Below are positions 17,880 to 26,877 of a stretch of DNA of 64,000 nt, one piece after another. Each line of letters begins with the position of its first letter. Position 1 is the first letter of the stretch. Under the pieces are notes generated by a model, which was given only the letters and a program-made list of their open reading frames with translations, made no database searches and was not told the DNA's origin. Both the position numbers and the translations under genes were made by a program. The DNA is from Pseudomonas uvaldensis (GTDB lineage Bacteria > Pseudomonadota > Gammaproteobacteria > Pseudomonadales > Pseudomonadaceae), in assembly GCF_021271205.1 (NCBI RefSeq), contig NZ_JAIWKS010000014.1, forward strand, positions 52,806 through 116,805, read 5' to 3'.

Positions 17880-18758
17880 TTAACGGGCCAGGGCCCGCAG
17901 ATCCAGCCGTCCGTCCAACAGTGGCGGGCACCAGTAGTAACCACCGGTGATCGGCCGACTCATGCGATACAGCCCGTCGGTGATGCCGTCCTCCAGGCCG
18001 CTCATGCGCCGCAGTTGGGCTTCGAAGGCATCGAGGGAGAAGCCGAAGGCCAGGAACATCAGGCCAGCACGGTCGCCTTCGATCCATGGCATGGAGCGGC
18101 GCACAACGAAGGCCTGCGGGGCGAAGCTTTCCTGGGCGGTGCGTTTGACATGAGCCGACTCCGGTGCATCGTCGAGTTCTTCGTTGTCGCTCAGGCGCCG
18201 GCCCATGATGTTGTCGCGCTCATGAGGTTGCATCGCGGCAAACCCGTCCAGATCGTGCTGCCACTGCTGGATCGCCGCGAAGCTGCCTCCGCGAAGCCCG
18301 TCGATACCCTGGGCCAGGGCTGCAGCGATGGCGGCTTCGTCGTGGGGGTTTTCGGTGCCGTCTTCGTAGCCCGTCAGGTCGTGGCCGGTCATGTGGCGGA
18401 AGGTTTCATTCATTTGCACCAGGCGCAACGCCGGCGCCAGCGCCGACTCGATGGCGCGGCTACGGTGCAGCAGTTCACCGCGGTCTTCGCCGTGCAGCCA
18501 GCACCACAGCGCATGCTGGGTCGACGGGTTATCAACCCCCACGCCGGCCAGGGCAGGAAATGCCCGCAGGCCTTCAATTTGCGCACCCAGCGCCTGAACC
18601 AGCGACTCCCCAAAACCAACCACCGCACGACCGTCCAGTTGCAGCGACAACCTATCGATCGCAGCCGGCAGCGCCTCGACCGATTCCAGGACGAAAAACA
18701 GATGACGGGCCTGAGGCGGGACAGGGGTGGCGAGAATGCCGGGCTGGTAGTAACTCAT
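17880..18758 (-). CDS. Dyp-type peroxidase (YfeX-like)
   Basis: A 292-residue haem peroxidase of the DyP family, class B size. The GxxDG motif is GYEDGTENP, with the catalytic distal Asp, and the proximal haem His is in SAHVKRTAQESF; the distal Arg is probably in VVRRSMPWIEG. No signal peptide, so it is cytoplasmic or encapsulated; no encapsulin gene is adjacent. AGAGGAG precedes the ATG at 18758. The SDR gene follows 79 bp downstream on the same strand and may be co-transcribed. Confidence 0.94.
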   Translation of the reverse strand: MSYYQPGILATPVPPQARHLFFVLESVEALPAAIDRLSLQLDGRAVVGFGESLVQALGAQIEGLRAFPALAGVGVDNPSTQHALWCWLHGEDRGELLHRSRAIESALAPALRLVQMNETFRHMTGHDLTGYEDGTENPHDEAAIAAALAQGIDGLRGGSFAAIQQWQHDLDGFAAMQPHERDNIMGRRLSDNEELDDAPESAHVKRTAQESFAPQAFVVRRSMPWIEGDRAGLMFLAFGFSLDAFEAQLRRMSGLEDGITDGLYRMSRPITGGYYWCPPLLDGRLDLRALAR

Positions 18759-18991
18759 GTGATCTCCTCTGGAAAGAACGAGAGTTTACCCGCCGGCCGC
18801 AGGTTTGTGGTGACTGCCGTACGATGCCCGATACGCCTGGGCGACTCGTACCCGCTGTAGGAACGCTCTGGCAACACCGTCGGAGGACTCGGAACCAGGC
18901 CCGGCGTGAATGACCTCCCGTTGCCTGCTCATTGAAAAGTGCCTAGATTGACCACCCCTTCGGTGCACCGATCCACGGAGAACGGTCAGAC

Positions 18992-20140
18992 ATGTACATT
19001 GCCAAATCGCTACTGGCAGGCGCTTTCGTCCTGCTGTGTGGAATGTCGCAGGGCTTTGCCCAGGACCCTATCCAGGACACGGTCGACGCGGCGATCCGAC
19101 CCTTGATGAAACAACAGGACATCGCTGGCATGGCCGTCGCGGTCACGGTGGGTGGCCAACCTCGTTATTTCAACTACGGTGTCGCGTCGAAGGATACGAA
19201 AAACCCTGTCACCGACCAGACCCTCTTCGAGATCGGCTCGGTCAGCAAAACCTTCACCGCAACCCTCGGCGCCTATGCCCTGGCCCAAGGCAAGCTCTCC
19301 CTCTCGGACCCGGCCGGCCGTTACGCCCCCGAATTGCAAGGCAGCGCCCTGGACGCCATTCCCCTGCTCAACCTCGCCACCTATACCCCAGGTGGGCTGC
19401 CGTTGCAGTTCCCCGATGAGGCCGACCACCCGCAGCGGATGTTCGATTATTTCAAGGCCTGGAAACCGCTCTACCCGACCGGCACCCAGCGCCTCTACTC
19501 GAATCCCAGTATCGGCCTGTTCGGCTACCTGGCGGCCCGCAGCCTGGATCGGCCGTTCGACGAGGCGATGGAAAACGTGGTGATGCCGGGGCTGGGCCTC
19601 AAGCACAGTTATCTGAATGTGCCGTCGGAGCAGTCGAGCCGATATGCCCAAGGCTATGCCAAGGACGGTAAACCCGTCCGGGTCGGTCCCGGCGCATTGG
19701 ACGCCGAGGCCTATGGCGTGAAAACCAGTTCGTCGGACCTGATTCGTTTTGTCGAGGCCAATCTGCATCCTGAAAAACTGGACACCCACCTGCGCCAGGC
19801 CATCGCCACCACTCACACCGGGTTCTACCAGGTCGGCGAAATGACCCAGGGGCTGGGCTGGGAGTTCTACCCTTACCCGATCAGCCTGGAAGCGCTGCTG
19901 GCTGGCAACTCGCCACAGATGGCGCTCATGCCACAGAAAGCAGCCCCCCTCGATCCACCTCGCCCGGCGCCGGACAATGCCTGGATCAACAAGACCGGGT
20001 CGACGGGCGGGTTTGGCGCCTACGTGGCGTTCGTGCCGGCGCAAAACATGGGCATCGTGCTATTGGCGAACAAGAACTACCCGATCGAGGAACGGGTGAA
20101 AGTGGCATACCGGATCCTGACGGCGTTGGCGGAGAAATAG
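18992..20140 (+). CDS. ampC: Class C beta-lactamase (AmpC type)
   Basis: A 382-residue exported serine beta-lactamase. Signal peptide ~1-23 (cleavage after GFA). The active-site S83-V-S-K86 is in GSVSKTFTA, the YSN triad (YxN) in RLYSNPSIG, and the KTG box in INKTGSTGGFGAYVAF. These are the three class C elements in order, and the length fits. The protein would be periplasmic and hydrolyse cephalosporins. Unlike the usual arrangement there is no divergent ampR: the neighbour is the DyP gene, and the 233-bp gap shows no clear LysR-type site. Basal or differently regulated expression is likely. Confidence 0.94.
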   Translation: MYIAKSLLAGAFVLLCGMSQGFAQDPIQDTVDAAIRPLMKQQDIAGMAVAVTVGGQPRYFNYGVASKDTKNPVTDQTLFEIGSVSKTFTATLGAYALAQGKLSLSDPAGRYAPELQGSALDAIPLLNLATYTPGGLPLQFPDEADHPQRMFDYFKAWKPLYPTGTQRLYSNPSIGLFGYLAARSLDRPFDEAMENVVMPGLGLKHSYLNVPSEQSSRYAQGYAKDGKPVRVGPGALDAEAYGVKTSSSDLIRFVEANLHPEKLDTHLRQAIATTHTGFYQVGEMTQGLGWEFYPYPISLEALLAGNSPQMALMPQKAAPLDPPRPAPDNAWINKTGSTGGFGAYVAFVPAQNMGIVLLANKNYPIEERVKVAYRILTALAEK

Positions 20141-20280
20141 GAGCAAGGCTGTAGGAGCAAGGCTGTAGGAGCAAGGCTTGCCGGCGATGGCATCGACGCG
20201 CAATGCCTGATCGACCGCGGTGTTTGCATCGCGGGCAAGCCTTGCTCCCACAGACCGCCTCTCACAGCCTTGCTCCCACT
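20138..20280. repeat. REP-type inverted repeat with three tandem 14-mers
   Basis: The arm unit GGAGCAAGGCTGTA is repeated head to tail at about 20140, 20154 and 20168 (the third continuing into the full arm GGAGCAAGGCTTGCC). The inverted partner GGCAAGCCTTGCTCCCACAG follows at about 20234, with a further degenerate CAGCCTTGCTCCCAC at 20265. It starts inside the last codon of ampC. Confidence 0.85.
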
Positions 20281-20282
20281 GC

Positions 20283-20840
20283 TCAGTCATCCAACGGCTT
20301 CGGTGGCTCCGTCGATTTTGCGGGTTTGCCTGCCTTGCCGGGCTTGGCCCCCTTCGCATCCTTGGTCGGTGCGGGTTCCGGCGCGGGTGGCGGGGCTGGA
20401 GGAGTGGCTTCTTTTTCGGCTGCCGGCAATTTATCGACGGTGTCGAAAATGTCTTTCAGTGCAATGGCCCCGGAATGTTCAAGCTTCTTTTCCCCGTCCT
20501 TGCCCACCAGAATGATCTTGGTCTGGGCACCGGCACCCAATTTGAGTGAACGGATCAACGCCATGGTGCTCTGCGGATCCAGATCTTTACCGTCTCGCTG
20601 CCCTATCGTGTTGAGCACGGTGAAAAGCACCATGTTGCGTTCGGAAAAGCCTTGCTTGCCCGTTGGCTCTTCCAGGGCCTTTTTCAGGCTGACCCAGGTC
20701 GGGTCGACAGTGCTGGGGGCGATGACGATCAACGGGCGGGACTTGCCTGCCTCCGCCAACAAAGGGGAGTCGCCATCGGCAGCGAACAAGGGGCCGGCGA
20801 CGGCCAGCAAGGTAGCGAAGGTCAATGACCGAATGAGCAT
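20283..20840 (-). CDS. Exported DUF4174 domain protein
   Basis: A 185-residue protein with a signal peptide (~1-20, MLIRSLTFATLLAVAGPLFA). The DUF4174 domain (about residues 30-130) has a thioredoxin-like look (RPLIVIAPSTVDPTW... TKIILVGKDGEKKL) but no CxxC. The C-terminal 45 residues are low-complexity, rich in Pro, Ala and Lys. Function unknown. ATG 20840 is preceded by AAAGGAG at a good distance. It ends three bases from the REP block that separates it from ampC. Confidence 0.85.
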   Translation of the reverse strand: MLIRSLTFATLLAVAGPLFAADGDSPLLAEAGKSRPLIVIAPSTVDPTWVSLKKALEEPTGKQGFSERNMVLFTVLNTIGQRDGKDLDPQSTMALIRSLKLGAGAQTKIILVGKDGEKKLEHSGAIALKDIFDTVDKLPAAEKEATPPAPPPAPEPAPTKDAKGAKPGKAGKPAKSTEPPKPLDD

Positions 20841-21009
20841 GCGCCTCTCCTTTTGGTATTCACGCTGTACTGATTGCACAGGGCGGCGAATGTTCCGCGA
20901 GAGAGTCGCCCGATACTGCGCCTGTCTGCCTTGAAGCTTAGGCCAGCAGATTCATTGCGCAACCGGGGCGCGAGAAGGCAATTGCAATGCAGAGCCTGAG
21001 ACGAATTCC

Positions 21010-21098
21010 TGTGGGAGCGGGCTTGCTCGCGAAGGCGGCGCGTCAGTGACATCTGCGCCAACTGACACACCGCATTCGCGAGCAAGCCCGCTCCCACA
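21010..21098. repeat. REPIN between DUF4174 and TauE genes
   Basis: TGTGGGAGCGGGCTTGCTCG and inverted CGAGCAAGCCCGCTCCCACA, about 45 bp apart, with the CACCGCATTCGCG inner edge common to several copies. Confidence 0.9.
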
Positions 21099-21124
21099 TC
21101 GATCACTGAAACCTTGTGGATCTA

Positions 21125-21910
21125 TCAGAACGCCAACTTGAACCCGATCATCGCCAGCATCACCGCCAGACACGGGCGCAGCAGGTCATCGGAGATGCGG
21201 CCCGACAAGTGACTGCCCAGGTAGATACCCGGCAACGAGCCGACCAGCAGGAAGCCAAGGATGTGCCAGTCCATGTTGCCCATGCTGGCGTGACCCAGGC
21301 CGGCAACCAGGGTCAGTGGCACGGCGTGGGCGATTTCCGTCCCCACCAGGCGCCTGGTCAGGAGAAACGGATAGAGGATGAACAAGGCGACGGTGCCCAG
21401 GGCGCCGGCGCCGATGGACGTCAGTGCAACCATCGTCCCCAACACCAGGCCGGTGACAACGGTAAGCAGGTTGAGTCGCGAGCCCGTGGGGTTGTAGTGT
21501 CCGCCGGCGCGGTCGTGGGCAAATTGCAGCAGGCGTTTCTTGAACAGGATCGCCAGTGCCGTGGCAAACAGCACGAAACCCAGAGCCTGCTTGATGACAG
21601 CGTTCATGGCGTCGGGCGAACTGTGCAGGCTGCTGAGAAACCACAGCGTCAGCCCGACCGCTGGCACACTGCCCAACGTCAACCAACCCGTGATAGCCCA
21701 ATCGATATTGCGGTTCCTGGCGTGAACCAGGACGCCACCGGACTTGGTAATAGCCGCATACAGTAGATCCGTTCCTACCGCCGTCGCGGGATTGATGCCG
21801 AACCACAACAGAATGGGGGTCATCAGCGAACCACCGCCGACGCCGGTCATTCCGACAATGAAACCGACCATCAGGCCCGCTACGACTAAACCGACATTAC
21901 CGAAATCCAT
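21125..21910 (-). CDS. TauE/SafE family sulfite exporter-like permease
   Basis: A 261-residue inner-membrane protein with about eight hydrophobic helices. The family's duplicated glycine-rich motif is seen at the N-terminus (GFIVGMTGVGGGSLMTPIL) and again mid-protein (GTMVALTSIGAGALGTVAL). The family exports sulfite, sulfoacetate or related organosulfur anions, but no sulfur genes are nearby and the substrate is open. ATG 21910 is preferred over the adjacent TTG at 21913; the ribosome binding site is weak (GACGGG). Confidence 0.9.
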   Translation of the reverse strand: MDFGNVGLVVAGLMVGFIVGMTGVGGGSLMTPILLWFGINPATAVGTDLLYAAITKSGGVLVHARNRNIDWAITGWLTLGSVPAVGLTLWFLSSLHSSPDAMNAVIKQALGFVLFATALAILFKKRLLQFAHDRAGGHYNPTGSRLNLLTVVTGLVLGTMVALTSIGAGALGTVALFILYPFLLTRRLVGTEIAHAVPLTLVAGLGHASMGNMDWHILGFLLVGSLPGIYLGSHLSGRISDDLLRPCLAVMLAMIGFKLAF

Positions 21911-22021
21911 CAAACCCGTCTCAGCGCAACCGCAAGGAAAAAACTGGCCGCGAGCATAGCGATTTTTCTTATAACGCCCCTATATCATTGTGATCTATCT
22001 TTATGCTTTTTCGGCTTTAAG

Positions 22022-22771
22022 CTATTGCACAGGCAAGAAGTTGAGAAACAGCAAGCTCTGGGCGTAGTTCAACCCAATCCGCCGGTAACGCTCATCCAGC
22101 ATCTGTGTCAGCAGGTCCAACCGCGCAACGATTTTGCCGAACTCGACGGCGAAGCTCAGGTTACTGCCCTCTTCCGAAATCTCATTGGAGAACAGCAATG
22201 GCTTGCCGTCCTTATCCTGTCGCTGGCTTAGCAGCCAGGTGGCCTTCTCAATATTGCGCGCCGCGTTGCTGACAAAGCGCGGGTCGATGGTGTCGGTCAT
22301 GTAGAACTCGAGCCGGTTGCCATGGGCCGTGACCAGCATGCTGCCGATGGCGTAGATAAAGGCACCCACCCGGTCGCCGAGAAATTCCGGGCTCATGGCA
22401 TAGCTCAACGCTGCAAGATCCTTTTTTCCACCCAGGGTCGGCAGAGGCTGCTGTTGCTCGATCGCCATGCGCACCTGCTTTTCAGCGCTGCGCGCATCGA
22501 GGAAGCCCGACTTGCGCAGTTCTTCGGGATTGCGCAGGTACAACTTGTTCATCAGCAGATAAAGGCTCTGCAGGTTGTCATGCATCGACAGCGTGGCCAT
22601 GCGGTCGACACTGGTCTGCAGAAACTCCTGGGGCTTGGTGTTGCTGAACTGCGTGACCATGTCCTGGCCCTGCTGATGAGTGCAACCGCCACTGAGCAAC
22701 ATGAGGACGACGGCCGATAGCACCGGACCGCAACGTCGTAATTCCCTCAAGGGATAAAAAACATCGGCCAT
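22022..22771 (-). CDS. Putative lipoprotein of unknown function
   Basis: About 249 residues. The N-terminus ELRRCGPVLSAVVLMLLSGGC is a hydrophobic signal ending in a loose lipobox (LSGGC; the -3 position is not canonical), so membrane anchoring is probable but not certain. The mature part is soluble and helical, with no catalytic motif that I recognise. ATG 22771 is chosen since it places the signal at the N-terminus; in-frame ATGs further up (for example 22897) would bury it. The divergent partner is the exported mutarotase gene. Confidence 0.7.
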   Translation of the reverse strand: MADVFYPLRELRRCGPVLSAVVLMLLSGGCTHQQGQDMVTQFSNTKPQEFLQTSVDRMATLSMHDNLQSLYLLMNKLYLRNPEELRKSGFLDARSAEKQVRMAIEQQQPLPTLGGKKDLAALSYAMSPEFLGDRVGAFIYAIGSMLVTAHGNRLEFYMTDTIDPRFVSNAARNIEKATWLLSQRQDKDGKPLLFSNEISEEGSNLSFAVEFGKIVARLDLLTQMLDERYRRIGLNYAQSLLFLNFLPVQ

Positions 22772-22929
22772 CGACTCTCGATCTGAGCATGGGGAGGCGG
22801 TGGGGCTCGCCGCTTCCTGGCCATGGATAGAGCGGCAAAAATCATAAAAGTGCAGTGCCCGGCGAGGGGGCTCCTGCCGGGGCATGAATCGCGCCATCCA
22901 ATTAGTCTGACTTTTTAGTTGAAAATTCT

Positions 22930-22949
22930 CGATTTATAGCTATAAATCG
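22930..22949. promoter_or_regulatory. Perfect 20-bp palindrome in the lipoprotein-galM intergenic region
   Basis: The half-site CGATTTATAG is followed directly by its complement CTATAAATCG, a perfect 10+10 inverted repeat in an AT-rich gap (about 22900-22985). It is 159 bp upstream of the lipoprotein start and 116 bp upstream of the mutarotase start. A dimeric regulator operator is the likeliest meaning. There is no T-tract, so it is not a terminator. Confidence 0.5.
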
Positions 22950-23064
22950 TTTCGATCCACACAAATAGAAAGACTACTGAACAGAAAAACCTTCAGCGCT
23001 GTCCGACCAGTAACGGACTCGACGCGCGTTCAAAACAACAACAAAACCACAGGAAGGTCACACC

Positions 23065-24216
23065 ATGCTTGAATCCAGACAGCTGCTCACGGCCCTCGGA
23101 GTGTCTCTGATGATCGCCACCCCCGCCTCCCAGGCCGCCGGCCTGACCAACGAACACGGCGCATTCGGCAAGACCGACGACGGCACGCCGGTGGAGAAAT
23201 ATGTCCTGCGTAACAGTCACGGCATGGAGGCCACCGTCATTACCTACGGCGGGATACTCCAGTCACTGATCGTGCCGGACAAACATGGCAAGACCGCCGA
23301 CGTGGTGCTCGGTTTCGATGATGTCCAGGGTTATCAAAAGAACGGCAACGTGTATTTCGGCGCCACCATCGGCCGCTTCGGCAATCGCTTGGCCGACGGT
23401 GCATTCGAGCTGGACGGCAAGCGTTACCAGGTACCGCAGAACGACCATGGCAACTCCCTGCATGGCGGACCGCAAGGCTTCGACAAACGCGTATGGAAGG
23501 CGGTGCCCCATGACGGCAAGGACTCGGTGGGCGTGACCCTGACCTACCTGTCGGCCGACGGTGAGATGGGTTTTCCCGGTGCACTGAAAACCGACGTCAC
23601 CTACAGCCTCAACGAACAGAACGAGTTACGCATTGAATACAAGGCCACCACCGACAAGCCTACGGTGCTGAACCTGACCAACCACAGCTACTTCAACCTC
23701 GCCGGCGCCGGAAATGGCGACATCCTGAAGCAGGTGGCGACACTTCATGCCGCCCGCTACACGCCGGTCACCGGCAAGCTGATCCCCACCGGGGAACTGG
23801 CACCCGTGGCGGGCACCCCGATGGACTTCACCAAACCGACTGCCATCGGCACCCATATCAAGGCTGACCATCCCCAGCTCAAGTTCGCCGAACCGAAACA
23901 GGGTGGTTTCGATTTCAACTGGGTCCTCGATGCCAAGGGTGACGTAAGCAAACCGGCCGCCGATGTCTACGACCCGCAGTCGGGACGGCGTCTGGAACTC
24001 TTCACGACGGAGCCTGGCGTGCAGTTCTACACCAGCAACTTCCTCGATGGCACGGTCAAGGGCAAGCAAGGCAAGGCCTATCCGCACTGGGGCGCGTTTA
24101 CCCTGGAAACCCAACACTTTCCCGACTCGCCCAACCAGCCGGCGTTCCCTTCCACACGGCTTGATCCAGGCCAGACCTATACCCAGACCATGGTCTTGAA
24201 GTTCTCGGCGAAGTAA
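23065..24216 (+). CDS. galM: Aldose 1-epimerase (galactose mutarotase), exported form
   Basis: A 383-residue mutarotase that interconverts alpha and beta anomers of aldoses. Residues 1-24 are a signal peptide (ALGVSLMIATPASQA), so it acts in the periplasm, unlike cytoplasmic GalM. Catalytic residues are visible: His in NSLHGGP, H207 in LTNHSYFNLAG, and the general base E316 in TTEPGVQFYTSNF. AGGAAGG lies about 9 bp before the ATG. No galactose or arabinose transport genes are adjacent; it stands alone downstream of the palindrome-containing gap. Confidence 0.95.
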   Translation: MLESRQLLTALGVSLMIATPASQAAGLTNEHGAFGKTDDGTPVEKYVLRNSHGMEATVITYGGILQSLIVPDKHGKTADVVLGFDDVQGYQKNGNVYFGATIGRFGNRLADGAFELDGKRYQVPQNDHGNSLHGGPQGFDKRVWKAVPHDGKDSVGVTLTYLSADGEMGFPGALKTDVTYSLNEQNELRIEYKATTDKPTVLNLTNHSYFNLAGAGNGDILKQVATLHAARYTPVTGKLIPTGELAPVAGTPMDFTKPTAIGTHIKADHPQLKFAEPKQGGFDFNWVLDAKGDVSKPAADVYDPQSGRRLELFTTEPGVQFYTSNFLDGTVKGKQGKAYPHWGAFTLETQHFPDSPNQPAFPSTRLDPGQTYTQTMVLKFSAK

Positions 24217-24256
24217 ACCTGATCGCTCCCGCAGGGTCCGGCGCAAGCCGCCACCT

Positions 24257-24279
24257 TGTGGGAGCGAGCCTGCTCGCAC
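24257..24279. repeat. Single REP element
   Basis: TGTGGGAGCGAGCCTGCTCG without an inverted partner, between galM and the aldo/keto reductase gene. Confidence 0.8.
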
Positions 24280-24355
24280 CCACCGATAATCGGCTTTGAA
24301 CACTTGGTCTATCCTGCTGCCACACGTCTGAGGTTCAAGCACACAGGAGGCAGGC

Positions 24356-25177
24356 ATGAACACACTCGAATTGGCAGGCATATCCGTACCGGTAATCGGC
24401 CAGGGCACCTGGCGCATCGGGGAAGAGCCATCCCAGCAAAAAAAAGAAGTCGCGGCCCTGCGCCTGGGCGTCGAACTGGGCATGACCCTGATCGACACGG
24501 CGGAGATGTACGCCGAGGGCGGTGCCGAGGCAGTGGTCGGCGAAGCGATCACCGGCCTGAGAGACCAGGTGTTTCTGGTGAGCAAGGTCTATCCCCACAA
24601 CGCCAGCCGCAAGGGCATCCCGCAAGCCTGCGAACGCAGCCTGCGGCGACTGGATACCGACTACATCGACCTCTACTTGCTGCATTGGCGCGGCCAATAC
24701 CCACTGGAAGAAACCGTCGAGGCCTTCGAACGCCTGCGCGAAGAAGGCAAGATCGGCCGCTGGGGCGTCTCGAACTTCGATGTCGCCGACCTTGAAGAAC
24801 TGGCTTCCCCTGCCTGCGCCACCAATCAGGTGCTGTACAACCTGCAGGAGCGAGGTATCGAATTCGACCTGCTGCCCTGGTGCCAGCAACGCTCCCTGCC
24901 GGTCATGGCCTACTGCCCGGTCGGCCAGGGCGGGCATCTGCTCAAGGATCAAACCCTGAGCCAGATCGCCGAGCGCCACCGGGCTACACCCGCGCAGATC
25001 GCACTGGCCTGGTTGCTGCGCCAGGACAACGTCATCGCCATCCCTAAAGCCGTACAACCGGAACACGTACGCTTGAACGCCGAAGCGGCGAATCTCAAGC
25101 TCGCCCCCCAGGACCTCGCCGCCCTCGACCTGATCTTCCCGCAGCCCCAGGGCAAGCAGCGGCTGGCGATGGTGTGA
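24356..25177 (+). CDS. Aldo/keto reductase, YeaE-like
   Basis: A 273-residue NADPH-dependent (beta/alpha)8 reductase. The catalytic tetrad is D47, Y52, K77 and H110 (IDTAEMYAEGG, LVSKVYP, LYLLHWRG). The sequence, including GIEFDLLPWCQQRSLPVMAY and IPKAVQPEHV, closely follows E. coli YeaE, which reduces methylglyoxal. A detoxifying carbonyl reductase is the best call. ACAGGAGGCAGGC precedes the ATG. No co-directional close neighbour. Confidence 0.92.
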   Translation: MNTLELAGISVPVIGQGTWRIGEEPSQQKKEVAALRLGVELGMTLIDTAEMYAEGGAEAVVGEAITGLRDQVFLVSKVYPHNASRKGIPQACERSLRRLDTDYIDLYLLHWRGQYPLEETVEAFERLREEGKIGRWGVSNFDVADLEELASPACATNQVLYNLQERGIEFDLLPWCQQRSLPVMAYCPVGQGGHLLKDQTLSQIAERHRATPAQIALAWLLRQDNVIAIPKAVQPEHVRLNAEAANLKLAPQDLAALDLIFPQPQGKQRLAMV

Positions 25178-25189
25178 ATAAATAAATCC

Positions 25190-25280
25190 GTAGGAGCAAA
25201 GCTTGCTCGCAATAGCGGTGAGTCTGATTCCTCAAAGCTGTATGGACCGCCACCATCGTGAGCAAGCTTTGCTTCCACAG
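25190..25280. repeat. REPIN, GCAAAGCTTGC subtype
   Basis: GTAGGAGCAAAGCTTGCTCGC and inverted GTGAGCAAGCTTTGCTTCCAC, about 45 bp apart. It belongs to the same subtype as the copy at 49.55 kb, and differs in the arm centre from the GGGCTTGC type. Confidence 0.85.
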
Positions 25281-25389
25281 GGTCAATCCTCACCGACAGC
25301 AGCCACCCTGTGTTTCTCCCAAAATCCCGCGGCACTGCTAGGCTGGATCAACCGGTACCGACAAAAACAATAATCGCGGGAGAAACCTC

Positions 25390-26361
25390 ATGCTCACGAA
25401 AACCCACCCCTTCAGCCGTTGCATCGCTCTCGCCGCAGCCCTGGGCGCTGCCACACTCGCACTCCCCGCCCTCGCCCTGGACACCGTGAAATTCATGGCC
25501 CCTGGCTCCGTGGGCGGAGGCTACGACCAGACCGCGCGGATCCTGGGCAAGGCGCTGGTCGAGGCCGAGGCGGCCAAGTCCGTCACGTTCGAGAACAAGG
25601 GGGGTGCCGGGGGTACGTTGGGCCTGGCGCAATTTGCCAACAGCACCAAGGGCGATCCCAACGCACTGCTGGTGGTAGGCGCGATCATGGTCACGGCGGT
25701 GGAGCAGAACAAACCGCAGATCACCTTGAAGGATGTGACCCCCATCGCCCGGCTGTTCACCGAATACAACGTGCTTGCCGTCCGCCAGGATTCGCCCTAC
25801 AAGAACCTGGATGACTTGTTGAAAGACTTCAAGGCCAAGCCTTCCAGTATCAAGTGGGGCGGTGGCTCGAAGGGTTCGATCGATCACATCGGCATCGCTG
25901 ATCTGGCGAGCAAAATGGACATTCCGGTCAATCAGGTGAACTACGTCGCCTATGCCGGGGGCGGCGAAGTCGTCGCCGCGACCCTGGGTGGACACATCAC
26001 CGTGATCACCGGGGGCTATGCCGAGCTGGCCAAGTATGTGCAATCCAAACAGTTCCGCCTTTTGGCCATCGGTGCCCCCAACCGTGTCGAAGGCATCGAC
26101 GCGCCGACCCTCAAGGAAAGTGGCTATGACGTCACCATCGGCAACTGGCGTGGCGTTTACGGCGCGGCGAATCTCACGCCGGAACAACGCCAGCAAGTCA
26201 CCGACGCCGTACTGGCCGCCACCCATAGCAAGGTCTGGCAGGAGAACATCAAGGCCAACGCCTGGACACAGGTCATCCTGACCGGTGACGAGTTCGGCAA
26301 ATTCGTCGATGAGGAGCATGCGCGCCTGCGGGCCATGCTGGTGAAGGTCGGATTGCTCTGA
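25390..26361 (+). CDS. tctC: Tripartite tricarboxylate transporter substrate-binding protein
   Basis: A 323-residue periplasmic binding protein of the Bug/TctC family. Signal peptide ~1-29 (ending ALPALA), then VKFMAPGSVGGGYDQTARI, the phosphate-loop-like ligand region, and the WGGGSKGSIDH loop. It captures carboxylates such as citrate for the TctAB membrane pair encoded next. CGGGAGAAA precedes the ATG. It is first of a tight three-gene operon; the usual tctDE two-component genes are not beside it. Confidence 0.94.
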   Translation: MLTKTHPFSRCIALAAALGAATLALPALALDTVKFMAPGSVGGGYDQTARILGKALVEAEAAKSVTFENKGGAGGTLGLAQFANSTKGDPNALLVVGAIMVTAVEQNKPQITLKDVTPIARLFTEYNVLAVRQDSPYKNLDDLLKDFKAKPSSIKWGGGSKGSIDHIGIADLASKMDIPVNQVNYVAYAGGGEVVAATLGGHITVITGGYAELAKYVQSKQFRLLAIGAPNRVEGIDAPTLKESGYDVTIGNWRGVYGAANLTPEQRQQVTDAVLAATHSKVWQENIKANAWTQVILTGDEFGKFVDEEHARLRAMLVKVGLL

Positions 26362-26362
26362 C

Positions 26363-26854
26363 ATGGCCCGCCCGAACGCAATAGTGCCAATCCAATTGGC
26401 CATCGGCGTCGGCGTGATCGCCATCGGTCTGGTCCTTGCGATTGGCGCCTTCCGCTTTCCCCCCGAAATGGGTTTCGTCATTCTGGGGGCTCACGTCTAT
26501 CCCTGCGCCGTGGCCGTGTTCCTGGCCGGGGTGGGCGTGGTGCTGAGCTACCAGGCGATGACGGGCGGTTTTCGTGAGCTGTCGCGGGATCTTCAGGCCT
26601 CCAACCTGCAGGCCAACGGAAAGTCGGGAGCGGCCTGGGTAACCGCCGGCATTGTGGCGATCGCCCTGCTGATCAATGTCATCGGGTTCGTCTTGGCCGC
26701 GGCGCTGCTGTTCGCCTGCTCGGCACGCGGGTTCGGCAGCCGCCATCCCCTGCGTGACCTCGCCATCGGCATAGCCCTGACGCTACCGATCTACTGGCTG
26801 TTCAATGCCGGGTTGGGGGTCGCTTTGCCGCCCCTGATCAATGCCTGGATCTGA
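26363..26854 (+). CDS. tctB: Tripartite tricarboxylate transporter small membrane subunit
   Basis: A 163-residue four-helix inner-membrane protein (LAIGVGVIAIGLVLAIGAF near the N-terminus; ITAGIVAIALLINVIGFVL-like segment mid-protein; PIYWLFNAGLGVALPP at the end). Size, topology and position between tctC and tctA identify TctB, which pairs with TctA. It begins one base after the tctC stop codon, implying translational coupling. Confidence 0.9.
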   Translation: MARPNAIVPIQLAIGVGVIAIGLVLAIGAFRFPPEMGFVILGAHVYPCAVAVFLAGVGVVLSYQAMTGGFRELSRDLQASNLQANGKSGAAWVTAGIVAIALLINVIGFVLAAALLFACSARGFGSRHPLRDLAIGIALTLPIYWLFNAGLGVALPPLINAWI

Positions 26855-26877
26855 TTTGGGTCGAAGGAGATCATGCA

